From the NCBI RefSeq assembly GCF_900111345.1, contig NZ_FOGY01000001.1, positions 496,001 through 560,000 on the forward strand: a stretch of 64,000 nucleotides of DNA. Direction: 5' to 3'. Shown one piece after another: positions 16,936 to 25,803 of the stretch. The translations under genes were made by a program, and so were the position numbers. Positions within the stretch are counted from its first letter, which is position 1, and every line of letters begins with the position of its first letter. Under the pieces are notes generated by a model. The model was not told the DNA's origin and did no database searches. It saw only the letters and a program-made list of their open reading frames with translations. The DNA comes from Psychrobacillus sp. OK032 (GTDB lineage Bacteria > Bacillota > Bacilli > Bacillales_A > Planococcaceae).

Positions 16936-18831
16936 CTAGTCTGATAACTGATTCAACCAGTCTGATAACGAGTATTTCAATTTCATCTCGGTTAGTAAAG
17001 CTTCTTTTTCAACTGAATTACCAGTTTCTTCATAAAGAAAATAAAGTTTTTCATATATTGATAAAGAATTTCCATATTTCAGAGCCCTCTTATATGTGTT
17101 AATGGCATCTTCATACCTATTTAAGCGCACATAACAATCGGCTAATAACTTGAGGCCTTCCTTGCTATTCGGGTAACTACTTAATAGGTTAAGCGAGACC
17201 GTTTCAGCCATATTAACATGCCCTGCTTCAAACAATTCCTTAGCAAATAATATTCTGATACTTTGCTGTTGATTATTTGCTAAATACTTCGAATATATAT
17301 AATCAAAATCATCTAACTCCATCATATCTATTAATCTCATATTTATATTAACTAAATATTCCAGCAATAGATTAGATAATTCTTTTTGTGTAATACTATC
17401 CCGTTTAATTAGCCTCTTTAAAGTCGATTTATCTTTTTTATTCAATTTTAAACTAGTAAGCTTATCAACTAAACTATCATCTCTTCTAACGTAGCAAAGT
17501 GAGATGACATCAAGGTAATTTACTTGCGGGATAATATCTAACTGGGACCAAAATTCAAAGGGATACTCATAATTATTATTCAATGTTTCCGCAACAGCCT
17601 GAATTCTTCCATTCACATTTAAGCTATATTCATCTATGTAATATTTAAGTAAAGGGTTCCTAGTATTATAAAGAGAAATTAATAAGGTATTTAAATCCCT
17701 ATCATTGTTAATCGGATAAATAGCATTTAAGGTATTAACAATGTCACTCTTAGGAATTCCAGTTTTTTTCACAACTTCAAAATACCTTACTAAAGCTGGA
17801 GCATAGTGCTTATGTTCTTGAATGACCTCAACAATCTCTTCAAAGGACTTTAACAAATCCCCACGCTCTTCATATACTTCAGAAAGCTTTAACTTAGGTA
17901 TGTAACTACCTGTACCTTCAGTTATTTCATAGCCATACTCAACTATGTTTAGACAGTGTTTAAACATCATCTCTGCATCCTGAAAATATCCATAATAAAA
18001 ATATATGAGCCCTTTAGTTAACCAAAGTTGGCTTTGATTTTGAAAAAGAGTAATGGCACTACTAATTACTTTTAGCCCATCATCAAATCTTCTTAGTTCC
18101 ATTAAACTGAGAGCCAATTTATTTAATAAATCGGGTAGATAACTCTTACTATTATCTAATTGATAAGATTTCTTAAAGTTATGTTGAGCTTTCTCATACA
18201 TACCAAGGTCAAATTGCGCTCGTGCTAGGTTATAAAGGTTATATGCAGTCGGATGTTCTTTCGACTCAACTTCAATAATCTTTATATTTCTTATTTTTTT
18301 ATTTTTATCATTTAGAACACCCTCTAGGTACCCATCATGATGGATTACAATAGGTATCTCTCTTGTAATTACTTCTGGAAAGTGATCGATATTTATATGT
18401 TCATGAAGCTTCCCCTCATAAGATAATCCAGTTGCTTTTTTAAACATGCGATATGCTTGGTGAGTATAACTTCCACCATTACTAAGGTGATTTTTTATAT
18501 TAAATAGGAAACAATCTGCCTTACCTTTTAAATACCTCTTTAATTCAGGTGCCTCTTTTATGTATTCGTCTGCATCCATTATCAAAATGTATTCGGAAGT
18601 GGCTTGTGCAATTGAATAATTTCTTGCATCAGAGAAGTTATTTGTCCAATTAAAAGTAAATAACTTTTCTGTAAATCTTTTCGCAATTTCTAGTGTTCCA
18701 TCCGTAGAACCAGTATCAACAATTATGATTTCATCTACATAATCCTTTACACTAGTTAAGCATTTTTCGAGTCTTTCTTCCTCATTTTTAACAATCATGC
18801 ACAACGATAATGTTCTATTATTTATTAACAA
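16936..18831 (-). CDS. GT2 glycosyltransferase with C-terminal TPR repeats
   Basis: In this 631-residue protein, residues 7-200 are a GT2 domain (SLCMIVKNEEERLEKCL, DTGSTDGT at 39-46, MDADE at 85-89). The rest is a helical solenoid with TPR-like units (YNLYNLARAQFDLGMYEKA; LLADCYVRLNRYEDAINTYK). GT2-TPR proteins commonly glycosylate protein substrates, with the TPR part recognising the acceptor. It is the first gene after hag, so flagellin is the obvious candidate acceptor (inference). The start is a TTG at 18831 behind GGGGTGTGA. It is 26 bases upstream of the glycerophosphotransferase gene. Confidence 0.87.
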   Translation of the reverse strand: MLINNRTLSLCMIVKNEEERLEKCLTSVKDYVDEIIIVDTGSTDGTLEIAKRFTEKLFTFNWTNNFSDARNYSIAQATSEYILIMDADEYIKEAPELKRYLKGKADCFLFNIKNHLSNGGSYTHQAYRMFKKATGLSYEGKLHEHINIDHFPEVITREIPIVIHHDGYLEGVLNDKNKKIRNIKIIEVESKEHPTAYNLYNLARAQFDLGMYEKAQHNFKKSYQLDNSKSYLPDLLNKLALSLMELRRFDDGLKVISSAITLFQNQSQLWLTKGLIYFYYGYFQDAEMMFKHCLNIVEYGYEITEGTGSYIPKLKLSEVYEERGDLLKSFEEIVEVIQEHKHYAPALVRYFEVVKKTGIPKSDIVNTLNAIYPINNDRDLNTLLISLYNTRNPLLKYYIDEYSLNVNGRIQAVAETLNNNYEYPFEFWSQLDIIPQVNYLDVISLCYVRRDDSLVDKLTSLKLNKKDKSTLKRLIKRDSITQKELSNLLLEYLVNINMRLIDMMELDDFDYIYSKYLANNQQQSIRILFAKELFEAGHVNMAETVSLNLLSSYPNSKEGLKLLADCYVRLNRYEDAINTYKRALKYGNSLSIYEKLYFLYEETGNSVEKEALLTEMKLKYSLSDWLNQLSD

Positions 18832-18921
18832 ATTTCACACCCCATTTTACATAGAAAATATACTTAAAAGGTAGTAAAGTTCTAATTATTCTTTTATTCT
18901 AATATAATCACTATTAAAATG

Positions 18922-18950
18922 AGAGAGACCCACCATTATGGGGTCTCTCT
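18922..18950 (-). terminator. Terminator of hag
   Basis: A 10-bp stem (AGAGAGACCC / GGGTCTCTCT) lies 29 bases after the hag stop. It insulates the abundant hag transcript from the glycosylation genes, although some readthrough could feed them. Confidence 0.75.
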
Positions 18951-18978
18951 TCAACAAATATCATATAATTAACGAAAA

Positions 18979-19833
18979 TTAACGAAGTAACTGTAAGACG
19001 CCCTGCGGTTGTTGATTTGCTTGAGCTAGCATAGCTTGGGCAGCTTGGGAAAGAATTGAGTTTTTAGTTTGTTCCATCATTTCCTTGGCCATGTCAACAT
19101 CTCTAATGCGAGATTCTGCAGCTGTTAAATTTTCAGAAGCATTATCAAGGTTAGTAATAGTATGTTCTAAACGGTTTTGCATAGCACCAAGATATGCGCG
19201 CCCTTCCGAAACAGTTTTTGTTAAATCATCTAACGTTTTAATAGCATCTGCCGCACCGGCTTGAGTACTAATATCTGCAGCCTTAGCTCGAGCAGTTACA
19301 CCCGTAGAAGCTGTGCTTAAGTTAACTCCTTCAGTAGTTAAATCAAGCTCAATAATGTCGTCTTTGTTAGCACCTACTTGAAGTTGAAGTTTACCGCTAG
19401 AGTTAACACCTGATGCACCACCTTTGAATAGGCTTTGTGTATTGAAGGTAGTTTTATCTTGAATTCTTTCGATTTCTTTACCTAATTCTTCAAACTCGGC
19501 TTGTAAAGCATCTCTATCTTGTGTAACATTTGTATCATTTGAAGATTGTACCGCTAATTCTCTCATACGTTGAAGAATTGCATGTGTTTCATTTAATCCA
19601 CCTTCAGCCGTTTGTATCAAAGAAATACCGTCCTGTGAATTTTTTGATGCCATATCCAACCCACGAATCTGCCCACGCATTTTCTCAGAAATTGCAAGAC
19701 CAGCTGCATCATCTCCAGCTTTGTTAATTCGAAGACCTGAAGACAATTTTTCCATTGATTTTGATTGATTAGTAGCTGCACTGTTCAACTGACGGTGCGT
19801 GTTAAGTGCTGCGATATTGTGATTAATTCTCAT
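18979..19833 (-). CDS. hag: Flagellin
   Basis: This 284-residue flagellin carries the N-terminal helical domain (MRINHNIAALNTHRQL; SSGLRINKAGDDAAGLAISE) and the C-terminal domain (AESRIRDVDMAKEMMEQTK; AQAMLAQANQQPQGVLQLLR). The variable centre is short, as in B. subtilis Hag. It has its own sigma-D promoter, a leader with a GGA-loop hairpin and a strong AAGGAGGA site, consistent with CsrA control. Many Ser and Thr residues in the centre are potential O-glycosylation sites for the island downstream. Confidence 0.98.
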   Translation of the reverse strand: MRINHNIAALNTHRQLNSAATNQSKSMEKLSSGLRINKAGDDAAGLAISEKMRGQIRGLDMASKNSQDGISLIQTAEGGLNETHAILQRMRELAVQSSNDTNVTQDRDALQAEFEELGKEIERIQDKTTFNTQSLFKGGASGVNSSGKLQLQVGANKDDIIELDLTTEGVNLSTASTGVTARAKAADISTQAGAADAIKTLDDLTKTVSEGRAYLGAMQNRLEHTITNLDNASENLTAAESRIRDVDMAKEMMEQTKNSILSQAAQAMLAQANQQPQGVLQLLR

Positions 19834-19840
19834 TATTAGT

Positions 19841-19877
19841 TCCTCCTTGGAATATGTTGCTCACGTCCTTGTGAGCA
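19841..19877 (-). promoter_or_regulatory. Probable CsrA target in the hag leader
   Basis: On the minus strand the leader forms a 7-bp stem TGCTCAC / GTGAGCA (19858-19877) with loop AAGGAC. This places GGA in the loop, and the context ACAAGGACGU is close to the CsrA consensus (from general knowledge: RUACARGGAUGU). A second GGA lies in the Shine-Dalgarno sequence (complement of 19841-19848). B. subtilis hag mRNA has the same two-site layout, where CsrA blocks translation unless FliW titrates it. Confidence 0.75.
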
Positions 19878-19940
19878 GTGTCATGATATGTACTCAAGAG
19901 AATCGGGCCGGCCGAACCCCTTTTTCTTGCTTACATAGTT

Positions 19941-19967
19941 AGTATCGGAATAGATCGGAAATGTTTA
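19941..19967 (-). promoter_or_regulatory. Sigma-D promoter of hag
   Basis: On the minus strand TAAA (19964-19967) is followed by 15 bases and CCGATA (19943-19948), matching the sigma-D pattern TAAA-N15-GCCGATAT. The implied leader of about 100 nt includes a GGCCGGCC palindrome (19906-19913) and the CsrA hairpin. Confidence 0.82.
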
Positions 19968-20004
19968 ATAGATTTCTATTAATTTTTTAAAATTTATTTT
20001 GAAT

Positions 20005-20220
20005 CTAGTCTTTTTTGTTTTTGAAGATGTCTATGTTTTTTATTACTGCTTCTGTGTTGGATTCAGAGATGTCTTGTCTTAGTTCGCCGCGAATGACGTC
20101 GATATTTCTTGGGGCGCGGATTCCTACTTTCACTTGTTCTCCTTTTACTTCGGAGATGACGATTTCTACGTCTTCGCCGATCCATATTGTTTCTCCGGCT
20201 TTTCGAGATAATACTAGCAT
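20005..20220 (-). CDS. csrA: Translational repressor CsrA
   Basis: This 71-residue RNA-binding dimer starts MLVLSRKAGETIWIG, the classic CsrA N-terminus. It contains VKVGIRAPRNIDVIRGEL, where the GIxAPxxxxVxRxE motif forms part of the RNA and FliW contact surface. The ATG at 20220 follows GGGGTGA by four bases. The frame extends upstream into fliW without a better start. It lies four bases after the fliW stop, so stoichiometric production with its antagonist is likely. Its main predicted target is hag, immediately downstream. Confidence 0.97.
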   Translation of the reverse strand: MLVLSRKAGETIWIGEDVEIVISEVKGEQVKVGIRAPRNIDVIRGELRQDISESNTEAVIKNIDIFKNKKD

Positions 20221-20224
20221 TTGC

Positions 20225-20662
20225 TCACCCCTTTTGGCTTTCTGATGAGATGAGGTGTCGAATTGCATATGATTCTTCGTTTAGAATGACTTGCTTTGCT
20301 TTTTGGTTTGTTGTATTGAATATGATTGGCGCTTTTAAGTTGATCGTCGATTGTGCGATTGTTTCTTTCAACGAAACTATTGCGAGAACAGCGACTTCTT
20401 TTTCGTCTTGAATTTGAAGTGAATACACTGTTGCTTCGTCCAGTTCAAAGCTATAGTCGGTTGTAATTGTATATGGGTTCGTTACGATAAATGCTAACTC
20501 TACCGTTTGAACAGATTGCAAAACATGAAAAGCATCGTTATTTTCAATTGGAAGTAGGACGAAATTTCTTTCTTTTTCGAAACCGGGAATTCCATGTTCA
20601 AATGTAATAAAGCTTTTGGAATCTGTTTCTACTTCGCCCATATAAGCTGTTTTAAGTTTCAT
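20225..20662 (-). CDS. fliW: Flagellar assembly factor FliW
   Basis: This 145-residue protein has the FliW signature: an EHGIPGFE segment near the N-terminus, then VLLPIE and FIVTNPY. FliW binds either flagellin or CsrA. When flagellin is exported, free FliW captures CsrA and hag translation proceeds. The adjacent order fliW-csrA-hag reflects this partner switch. Confidence 0.96.
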   Translation of the reverse strand: MKLKTAYMGEVETDSKSFITFEHGIPGFEKERNFVLLPIENNDAFHVLQSVQTVELAFIVTNPYTITTDYSFELDEATVYSLQIQDEKEVAVLAIVSLKETIAQSTINLKAPIIFNTTNQKAKQVILNEESYAIRHLISSESQKG

Positions 20663-20685
20663 ATTGGTTTACTCCTTCGTTACTG

Positions 20686-21240
20686 TTATACAAGCCAATC
20701 TATTTGAAGTGATGCGTGCTGTTGCATTTCTACTGATACTTTTCCAGGTGTGTATGTATGAATTGGTTTATTTATTTTTGAATTGTTGATCACTTGCTGT
20801 GGTTCTACTTTGATGTCTACACTGCCTGGTTCAAAGTTAACTTTGACACTCCCGTGAGATGGGATAAATTTAATGCTTAATGATGAATACGGTTGTCTGC
20901 CTGTTTGTTTGGCTTGACTACTTATCGGGCTTCCTCCGTTTTCGATGCGCATCAGTTCATTTCCTTCTTGTGCACGCCGACCTGTCCCGTCTAGTGCTGT
21001 TTGTTTACTGTATTGTGCAACTTCAGCGACTCTTCTGCTGGAGCTCTTTAAATCTAAATCGGCTCTTGCTTGTTCTGTATCTATTGTAAGTTGTGGTTTT
21101 GTCGTTTCCATTGTCTGTATCGCTTTAGGCTGTTGGAGGTCTAAAGTTGCGCTTGGTTGCACAATTTGCTGGACCGGTTTTTGTATGTTCAATCCGATTT
21201 GTGCTTTTGTTGAATGGACTTGGAGTTTGGGGATGTTCAC
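20686..21240 (-). CDS. yviE: DUF6470 flagellar-operon protein YviE
   Basis: This 184-residue protein corresponds to B. subtilis YviE. It begins NIPKLQVHSTKAQIGL and is rich in Gln and Lys, with a C-terminal beta-type segment (GKVSVEMQQHASLQIDWLV). Function is unknown. The GTG at 21240 is chosen because AAAGGAGAG lies seven bases upstream; the open frame reaches 21285 without a site. It lies between flgL and fliW, as in B. subtilis. Confidence 0.85.
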   Translation of the reverse strand: MNIPKLQVHSTKAQIGLNIQKPVQQIVQPSATLDLQQPKAIQTMETTKPQLTIDTEQARADLDLKSSSRRVAEVAQYSKQTALDGTGRRAQEGNELMRIENGGSPISSQAKQTGRQPYSSLSIKFIPSHGSVKVNFEPGSVDIKVEPQQVINNSKINKPIHTYTPGKVSVEMQQHASLQIDWLV

Positions 21241-21295
21241 AATTGCACTCTCCTTTAAAGAAAGCGCTTGGAACATATTGTCCAAACGCTTTTTA

Positions 21296-22189
21296 TTATC
21301 TTAAAAAGTCTACTAATGAAGGTTGAATAATTCTTGCCCCTACGGATAATGCTGCACGGTGAACTGATTCTTGTGTAATCATTTCTGTAATTGCTTTTTC
21401 GTAATCGATGTCTTCATTTTCAGACATTTGTTTCGTTGCAATTACTGATTGGGATTGCAGACGATCGTCCATTAGTTCTACACGATTTTGGCGTGCGCCT
21501 ATATCAGCCCGAGTTGTTAGTAGATCATTCATTTGATCATCTATTTCCCCAATAGCAGACCCAAAATCTATTGTTCCATCTTTTATTTTCTGGAACATTT
21601 GGTCGATGTTTTTAAATAAATCAATTGCATTTGTGTTAACTTTCATGTTTATTCCATCAAATACTTCAATCTCAACTTTTTTTTGAAAAGATGTTGGGTT
21701 AGCTAAATCTGCACTAGTAGTTGGAAAACCACTTACACCATGGATAGTTGTATCATATAAAGGAGTCGTTGTTTTAGTGCCACTAAATATATATTTGTCG
21801 CCCACTTTTGTGTTGGCGATGTTTTGAATATGTTGTCTTAGTTGGTCTAACTCTGCCTTAATTTTCTCTTGGTCTTCTGGGGTTGTCGTTCCGTTTGCAG
21901 CTTGGATTGCAAGTTCGTTTGCACGGTGCATAGCTGAACCTACTTTATCTAAAGCATCATCTGAACTATCAAGCCAGTTGTTTACTTCTCCTATATTACG
22001 TTGAAATTGTTCTACTTTATCTAATGCTGTACGGTAGCCGATACCTTTCATCGCTACTACTGGGTCGTCAGATGGACGGTTGACTTTTTTACCGGTTGTT
22101 ATTTGGTCTTGGAGTTTTCCCATTTTGTTATAGCTAGTTGATAAGTTACGAAGCATATTGTTTGATAGCATTGATTGGGTTACGCGCAT
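21296..22189 (-). CDS. flgL: Flagellar hook-filament junction protein FlgL
   Basis: This 297-residue HAP3 protein has a flagellin-like N-terminus (MRVTQSMLSNNMLRNL; TGKKVNRPSDDPV) and a C-terminal helical region (ITEMITQESVHRAALSVGARI). FlgL and FlgK join the rigid hook to the filament. It follows flgK by 15 bases. Confidence 0.96.
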   Translation of the reverse strand: MRVTQSMLSNNMLRNLSTSYNKMGKLQDQITTGKKVNRPSDDPVVAMKGIGYRTALDKVEQFQRNIGEVNNWLDSSDDALDKVGSAMHRANELAIQAANGTTTPEDQEKIKAELDQLRQHIQNIANTKVGDKYIFSGTKTTTPLYDTTIHGVSGFPTTSADLANPTSFQKKVEIEVFDGINMKVNTNAIDLFKNIDQMFQKIKDGTIDFGSAIGEIDDQMNDLLTTRADIGARQNRVELMDDRLQSQSVIATKQMSENEDIDYEKAITEMITQESVHRAALSVGARIIQPSLVDFLR

Positions 22190-22204
22190 ATTTAGTACCC
22201 CCTA

Positions 22205-23827
22205 TTATAGTCCTACACGGCCCATGCCGTTGATAATTTTATCTAATGTTTCGTCGATTACAGTAATCATTCGTGCATTTGCGTTGTATGCTTGTTGGAA
22301 TGTGATCATATTGGTCATTTCTTCGTCTAATGATACAGAGCTTACAGATGCACGGCGTTCTGTTACTGCTTGTTGAAGTGTTGCTGAGTTGAATGCTAGT
22401 CTTGCTGCTTGTTGACCGTCTACACCAAGCTGACCGATTAGTCCTTGGAAGTAAGTTTGCGCACTAACATTACCTAAGTCTGATAGATTAGCAAATTTCA
22501 TGTTTGCTAGTTTTAATGCAAACTTCCCGTTTCCTGGTTCTGGATTAGCAGGATCAGGTGTTGAGTCTGAGGCAACAATTTTACCAGGGTCATCAATAAT
22601 ATTTTGAGAAACGTAAATATTACTTGCATCTATTGGATTCGCATTACTGCTTACAAAAAATGCCTCTCCTTGTTCACCATATATATTAGATCCCTGTGGA
22701 TAATCTGCGCTACCATCACCGATATGAATCTTATTAAACTCCTCTGCAAATGCTTTCGCCATTGAGTTTAATTTAGTAATCATATCAGGGAAAAGACCTT
22801 TTTTATCTGGCGTTGCAGTATCATCCATATACCCATATGAATTAACTAAAGATTTTAATTTTCCTAAATCACTAAAAGTAGTAATATCTTGCATTACGGC
22901 TGCTCCAGCATCAGTCCAATCATTATTAAGGGAAACATCATCACCATTAGAGTCAATTCGCACGATATGGAAGCCTTCGATTGCAGTTTTTGGTGTCACA
23001 CCATCAGATTCACTTGCACCAGAATTACGAAGCTGGGCGAAGTCTTTTCCATCCACTAACTTCAAAGAATCGCCGTTTTTTAATTTCAAAGTAACTGTTA
23101 CAGATCCATCTGCAATTTTTAGTGCATTACCGCCAGAAGGAACATTATTCGTTTCTATTGGGAAGTACGTGGACAATTCATCTAGTAACGTGTCGCGAGC
23201 ATCGTACAAATCGTTTGGCATATAGCCGTTTGGTTCGATTGCTTGAATTTGTTCGTTGATATTTGCGATTTGTTCTAAGATGGAGTTCACATCTTTCAAA
23301 GAAATACCGATTTCTTTCCCAGCGTTATCTTGAATTTGAGAAATTGATTTGGACAAGTAGTTAAAGGAATCCGCTACTGCAATCCCACGTTGTACAACTA
23401 CTGCTCGTGCGCCACCGTTTTCAGGGTTTACACTTAAATCTTGTAGTGATTTCCAAAATTCATCCATCGATTTAGCTAAACCGTAATCGGAAGGTTCATT
23501 TAGCACGTCTTCCATTTGCGTGATTGCTTGGGATCTTGATTCCCAGTAGCCTAGTTTGTTGGATTCTTGACGGAATTGATTGTCAACGAAAGAATCGCGG
23601 ATTCGTTGTACCGAGTGCGCTTGCACACCAGTTCCTATGTGACCTGGAATTTTCGGTGCATTTAAACCTGTCCCAGGATAACCTAATGTCGCTTCCATAT
23701 TGACACGTTGACGTGAGTAACCTAGTGTGTTGGCGTTGGAAATATTATGTCCAGTTGTGTATAGGGCGGACTGTTGTGTCGTCAATCCGCGTTTACTTGC
23801 TTCTAGTCCCATAAATGTGGAGCCCAT
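22205..23827 (-). CDS. flgK: Flagellar hook-associated protein FlgK
   Basis: This 540-residue HAP1 protein begins MGSTFMGLEASKRGLTTQQ and contains HNISNANTLGYSRQRV, the rod/hook family N-terminal signature. Its C-terminal EMTNMITFQQAYNANARMI is the matching flg-C domain motif. It is exported by the flagellar type III apparatus. The length is close to other Bacillales FlgK proteins. Confidence 0.97.
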   Translation of the reverse strand: MGSTFMGLEASKRGLTTQQSALYTTGHNISNANTLGYSRQRVNMEATLGYPGTGLNAPKIPGHIGTGVQAHSVQRIRDSFVDNQFRQESNKLGYWESRSQAITQMEDVLNEPSDYGLAKSMDEFWKSLQDLSVNPENGGARAVVVQRGIAVADSFNYLSKSISQIQDNAGKEIGISLKDVNSILEQIANINEQIQAIEPNGYMPNDLYDARDTLLDELSTYFPIETNNVPSGGNALKIADGSVTVTLKLKNGDSLKLVDGKDFAQLRNSGASESDGVTPKTAIEGFHIVRIDSNGDDVSLNNDWTDAGAAVMQDITTFSDLGKLKSLVNSYGYMDDTATPDKKGLFPDMITKLNSMAKAFAEEFNKIHIGDGSADYPQGSNIYGEQGEAFFVSSNANPIDASNIYVSQNIIDDPGKIVASDSTPDPANPEPGNGKFALKLANMKFANLSDLGNVSAQTYFQGLIGQLGVDGQQAARLAFNSATLQQAVTERRASVSSVSLDEEMTNMITFQQAYNANARMITVIDETLDKIINGMGRVGL

Positions 23828-23839
23828 GGGTTCGCCTCC

Positions 23840-24334
23840 TTATGCTTGTGAATCGAAGTAGGATTTGCCTTTGGAAGGTACTTGTACTTCGGATTTTGAA
23901 TAGTTTATTTGATCTGATTTTGGTCGTAATGTATCTAATGTTAAGTTGACGAACTGAAGAGATTGTAGAGTCAACTTTTGGTTTAGGTCGTTTTGGTGTT
24001 TGAGTGTTTCTAGTGTTAAGAGTAGCTTGTTGCGTGCTGCTCCTAGCTGCTCTTTTTCTTCGTTTGTGTTGGTATTTTCTAAGACAAGTGCAACAGTTGG
24101 GTTGTCAGTAGGAGCAATTCCTTTTGCTCGAAGGTAATCCGTTACCTCTGTTTGACGCTGTTGTTCCAGCTGAGAAATGCCTGCTACGTGCGCCTGCTCG
24201 TCCTTGAGCAGTTGGTTAAGACTGTCCATGTCCCCTGTTTTGATTGCTTCTGTTTTTTTGTATGCAATTTCTAGTAAACTTTTGTGTAGCATGTCAAGTT
24301 TCGCTAGAGATTGCAAAATCTTTTCGATGGACAT
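23840..24334 (-). CDS. flgN: Flagellar export chaperone FlgN
   Basis: This 164-residue helical, coiled-coil protein matches the FlgN/YvyG family in length and position (between flgM and flgK). FlgN binds the C-termini of FlgK and FlgL before export. The sequence itself is variable: residues 1-60 (ILQSLAKLDMLHKSLLEIAYKK) carry the family-like helix. Confidence 0.9.
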   Translation of the reverse strand: MSIEKILQSLAKLDMLHKSLLEIAYKKTEAIKTGDMDSLNQLLKDEQAHVAGISQLEQQRQTEVTDYLRAKGIAPTDNPTVALVLENTNTNEEKEQLGAARNKLLLTLETLKHQNDLNQKLTLQSLQFVNLTLDTLRPKSDQINYSKSEVQVPSKGKSYFDSQA

Positions 24335-24350
24335 GTTTTTAATCTCCTTT

Positions 24351-24614
24351 TTACATGCGGTAATAATTGAGGATGTTCGATGCTAGTTTTTTTGCATCTA
24401 CTTTGTATGTGCCCGCATCGATTTCCGCTTTGATCGCCGCAACTCGTTCTGCTTGATTTACCTCGATTGGAGATTTTGTTTGCATGCTTTTTGCTGCGGA
24501 TGAGATTTCTAGTTGATCGGTAGTTGGTTTCGCCACCTGTTGTGCTTTTTCAACTTGTTGTTGGTTGCGTTTGTATGGATTTACTTGGTTAACACCGATG
24601 TTTGTGATCTTCAT
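24351..24614 (-). CDS. flgM: Anti-sigma-D factor FlgM
   Basis: This 87-residue protein has a disordered N-terminus beginning MKITNIG and a C-terminal sigma-binding part (VAAIKAEIDAGTYKVDAKKL) that is the FlgM signature. FlgM holds sigma-D until the hook is complete. It has its own sigma-D-like promoter, giving negative feedback, and a terminator insulates it from yvyF. Confidence 0.95.
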   Translation of the reverse strand: MKITNIGVNQVNPYKRNQQQVEKAQQVAKPTTDQLEISSAAKSMQTKSPIEVNQAERVAAIKAEIDAGTYKVDAKKLASNILNYYRM

Positions 24615-24655
24615 AATGTTATGTCCTCCCTTCTTCGATAAAAGTGTCTACCTTT

Positions 24656-24683
24656 TATTTCGGTTTGATCTGCAAAGTGTTTA
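24656..24683 (-). promoter_or_regulatory. Sigma-D promoter of flgM
   Basis: On the minus strand TAAA (24680-24683) is followed by 15 bases and ACCGAAAT (24657-24664), a six-of-eight match to GCCGATAT. It lies about 45 bases upstream of the flgM start codon. Confidence 0.75.
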
Positions 24684-24702
24684 GAGTTTTTTTATATTCA
24701 CG

Positions 24703-24729
24703 AAAAAACTCCCACATATAGTGAGAGTT
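24703..24729 (-). terminator. Terminator after yvyF
   Basis: AACTCTCAC pairs with GTGGGAGTT on the minus strand and is followed by TTTTTTC. It overlaps the yvyF stop codon and precedes the flgM promoter, so the comF transcript probably ends in part here. Confidence 0.8.
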
Positions 24730-25135
24730 ATTTATAGTCCTTATGGTATGTACTTTCTTGGTTGTTTACTTTTTCACGGAATTCTTGTGCTGCTTCGAAT
24801 TGGCGAAGGCTTGTTTTTAGTTCTTCTGTACAGCTTGTGCATAGTTTTCCTTGTGTTGTTAGTTTACCACAGTTATCGCATGGGTAGCCAAGGTTTGGGA
24901 ACATAGCTGGTTGCAAACGTCCTTTTCGTACCCATTTGTGTAGTAGTGATTCTTCTACGCCTGTTGCTTCGACGATCCGTTCGACGGTTGCGGCACGATT
25001 TTCTCGTTTACGCAGGAAGCGGTAGACCGTTTCGTATAGTTTTTCTTCGTTCATGGCACAGTTATTGCAAACGTCTCTAATGCCTGTATAGTTAAAAAAG
25101 TCGCCGCAAGATGGGCAATTTTTTAGTTCTCCCAT
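24728..25135 (-). CDS. yvyF: Flagellar-operon zinc-ribbon protein YvyF (TIGR03826 family)
   Basis: This 135-residue protein has two Cys4 zinc-binding clusters: CPSCGDFF with CNNC at the N-terminus, and CDNCGKLTTQGKLCTSC near residues 86-101. Between them is a winged-helix-like segment (ATVERIVEATGVEESLLHKWVRKGRLQ). It matches B. subtilis YvyF in position and architecture. A regulatory DNA- or protein-binding role is likely but unproven. Confidence 0.88.
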   Translation of the reverse strand: MGELKNCPSCGDFFNYTGIRDVCNNCAMNEEKLYETVYRFLRKRENRAATVERIVEATGVEESLLHKWVRKGRLQPAMFPNLGYPCDNCGKLTTQGKLCTSCTEELKTSLRQFEAAQEFREKVNNQESTYHKDYK

Positions 25136-25179
25136 GAGGATCCCTCCAAGTTCAGTTATTCCTCTTTTATATCGGCGGT

Positions 25180-25803
25180 TTATCCTTTTATTAAAGTAAT
25201 CGCATCTACTCTTGTTGCTCCTGCGTCTTTTAATAGTTTTGCGGCGTGGTGGATGGTTGCGCCCGTTGTGTAAATATCATCGAATAAAATATAGTTACGT
25301 GCTTCTATTCTAGCCGTGACTTCAAAAAGCGGACTCGCTTCTAAACGTTCCTTTCGTGTCTTTTTTCCTTGTTCACTTGTAGCTGTTTTGGCAAGCATAT
25401 GTTGAAAAGGAATGCCTGCACTATTTAGCAGCTCATCGACTTGGGCAAATGTTCGTTTGACTAGTTTTTCTGGGTGCATCGGGATTGGGACGACGCTGCC
25501 TTCTTTTCCTTCAAATGCTTCGTGCAATGTTTTAGCAAATACTTGGGCAAGTGCTACGTCTTGTAAAAACTTGTATTGATGCAAATAGCTTTTCATCGCT
25601 TCGTTATACGAATAAAGTGCTGTGATCGCATCAACTGCTCCCTCGTAGACTGTGCCCTGAAAGTCATTGAACTCTATCGTTGCATCTGATTTCGTAAATT
25701 TACTATAACATCTGCTACATGTAGAGGACTCTTTTTCATATACAAATAGCAATCTCCATGTCGGGGTTGGTTGGAATGCAGTTCCACAAATCAAGCAATT
25801 CAT
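25180..25803 (-). CDS. comFC: Competence protein ComFC (phosphoribosyltransferase-like)
   Basis: This protein of about 207 residues has an N-terminal zinc ribbon (CLICG…CSRCY) and a C-terminal PRTase fold with the PRPP-binding loop ILFDDIYTTGATIHHAA. ComFC is needed for DNA uptake and works with the ComFA motor. The ATG at 25803 overlaps the comFA stop by four bases. The comFB gene that separates the two in B. subtilis is absent. Confidence 0.93.
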   Translation of the reverse strand: MNCLICGTAFQPTPTWRLLFVYEKESSTCSRCYSKFTKSDATIEFNDFQGTVYEGAVDAITALYSYNEAMKSYLHQYKFLQDVALAQVFAKTLHEAFEGKEGSVVPIPMHPEKLVKRTFAQVDELLNSAGIPFQHMLAKTATSEQGKKTRKERLEASPLFEVTARIEARNYILFDDIYTTGATIHHAAKLLKDAGATRVDAITLIKG

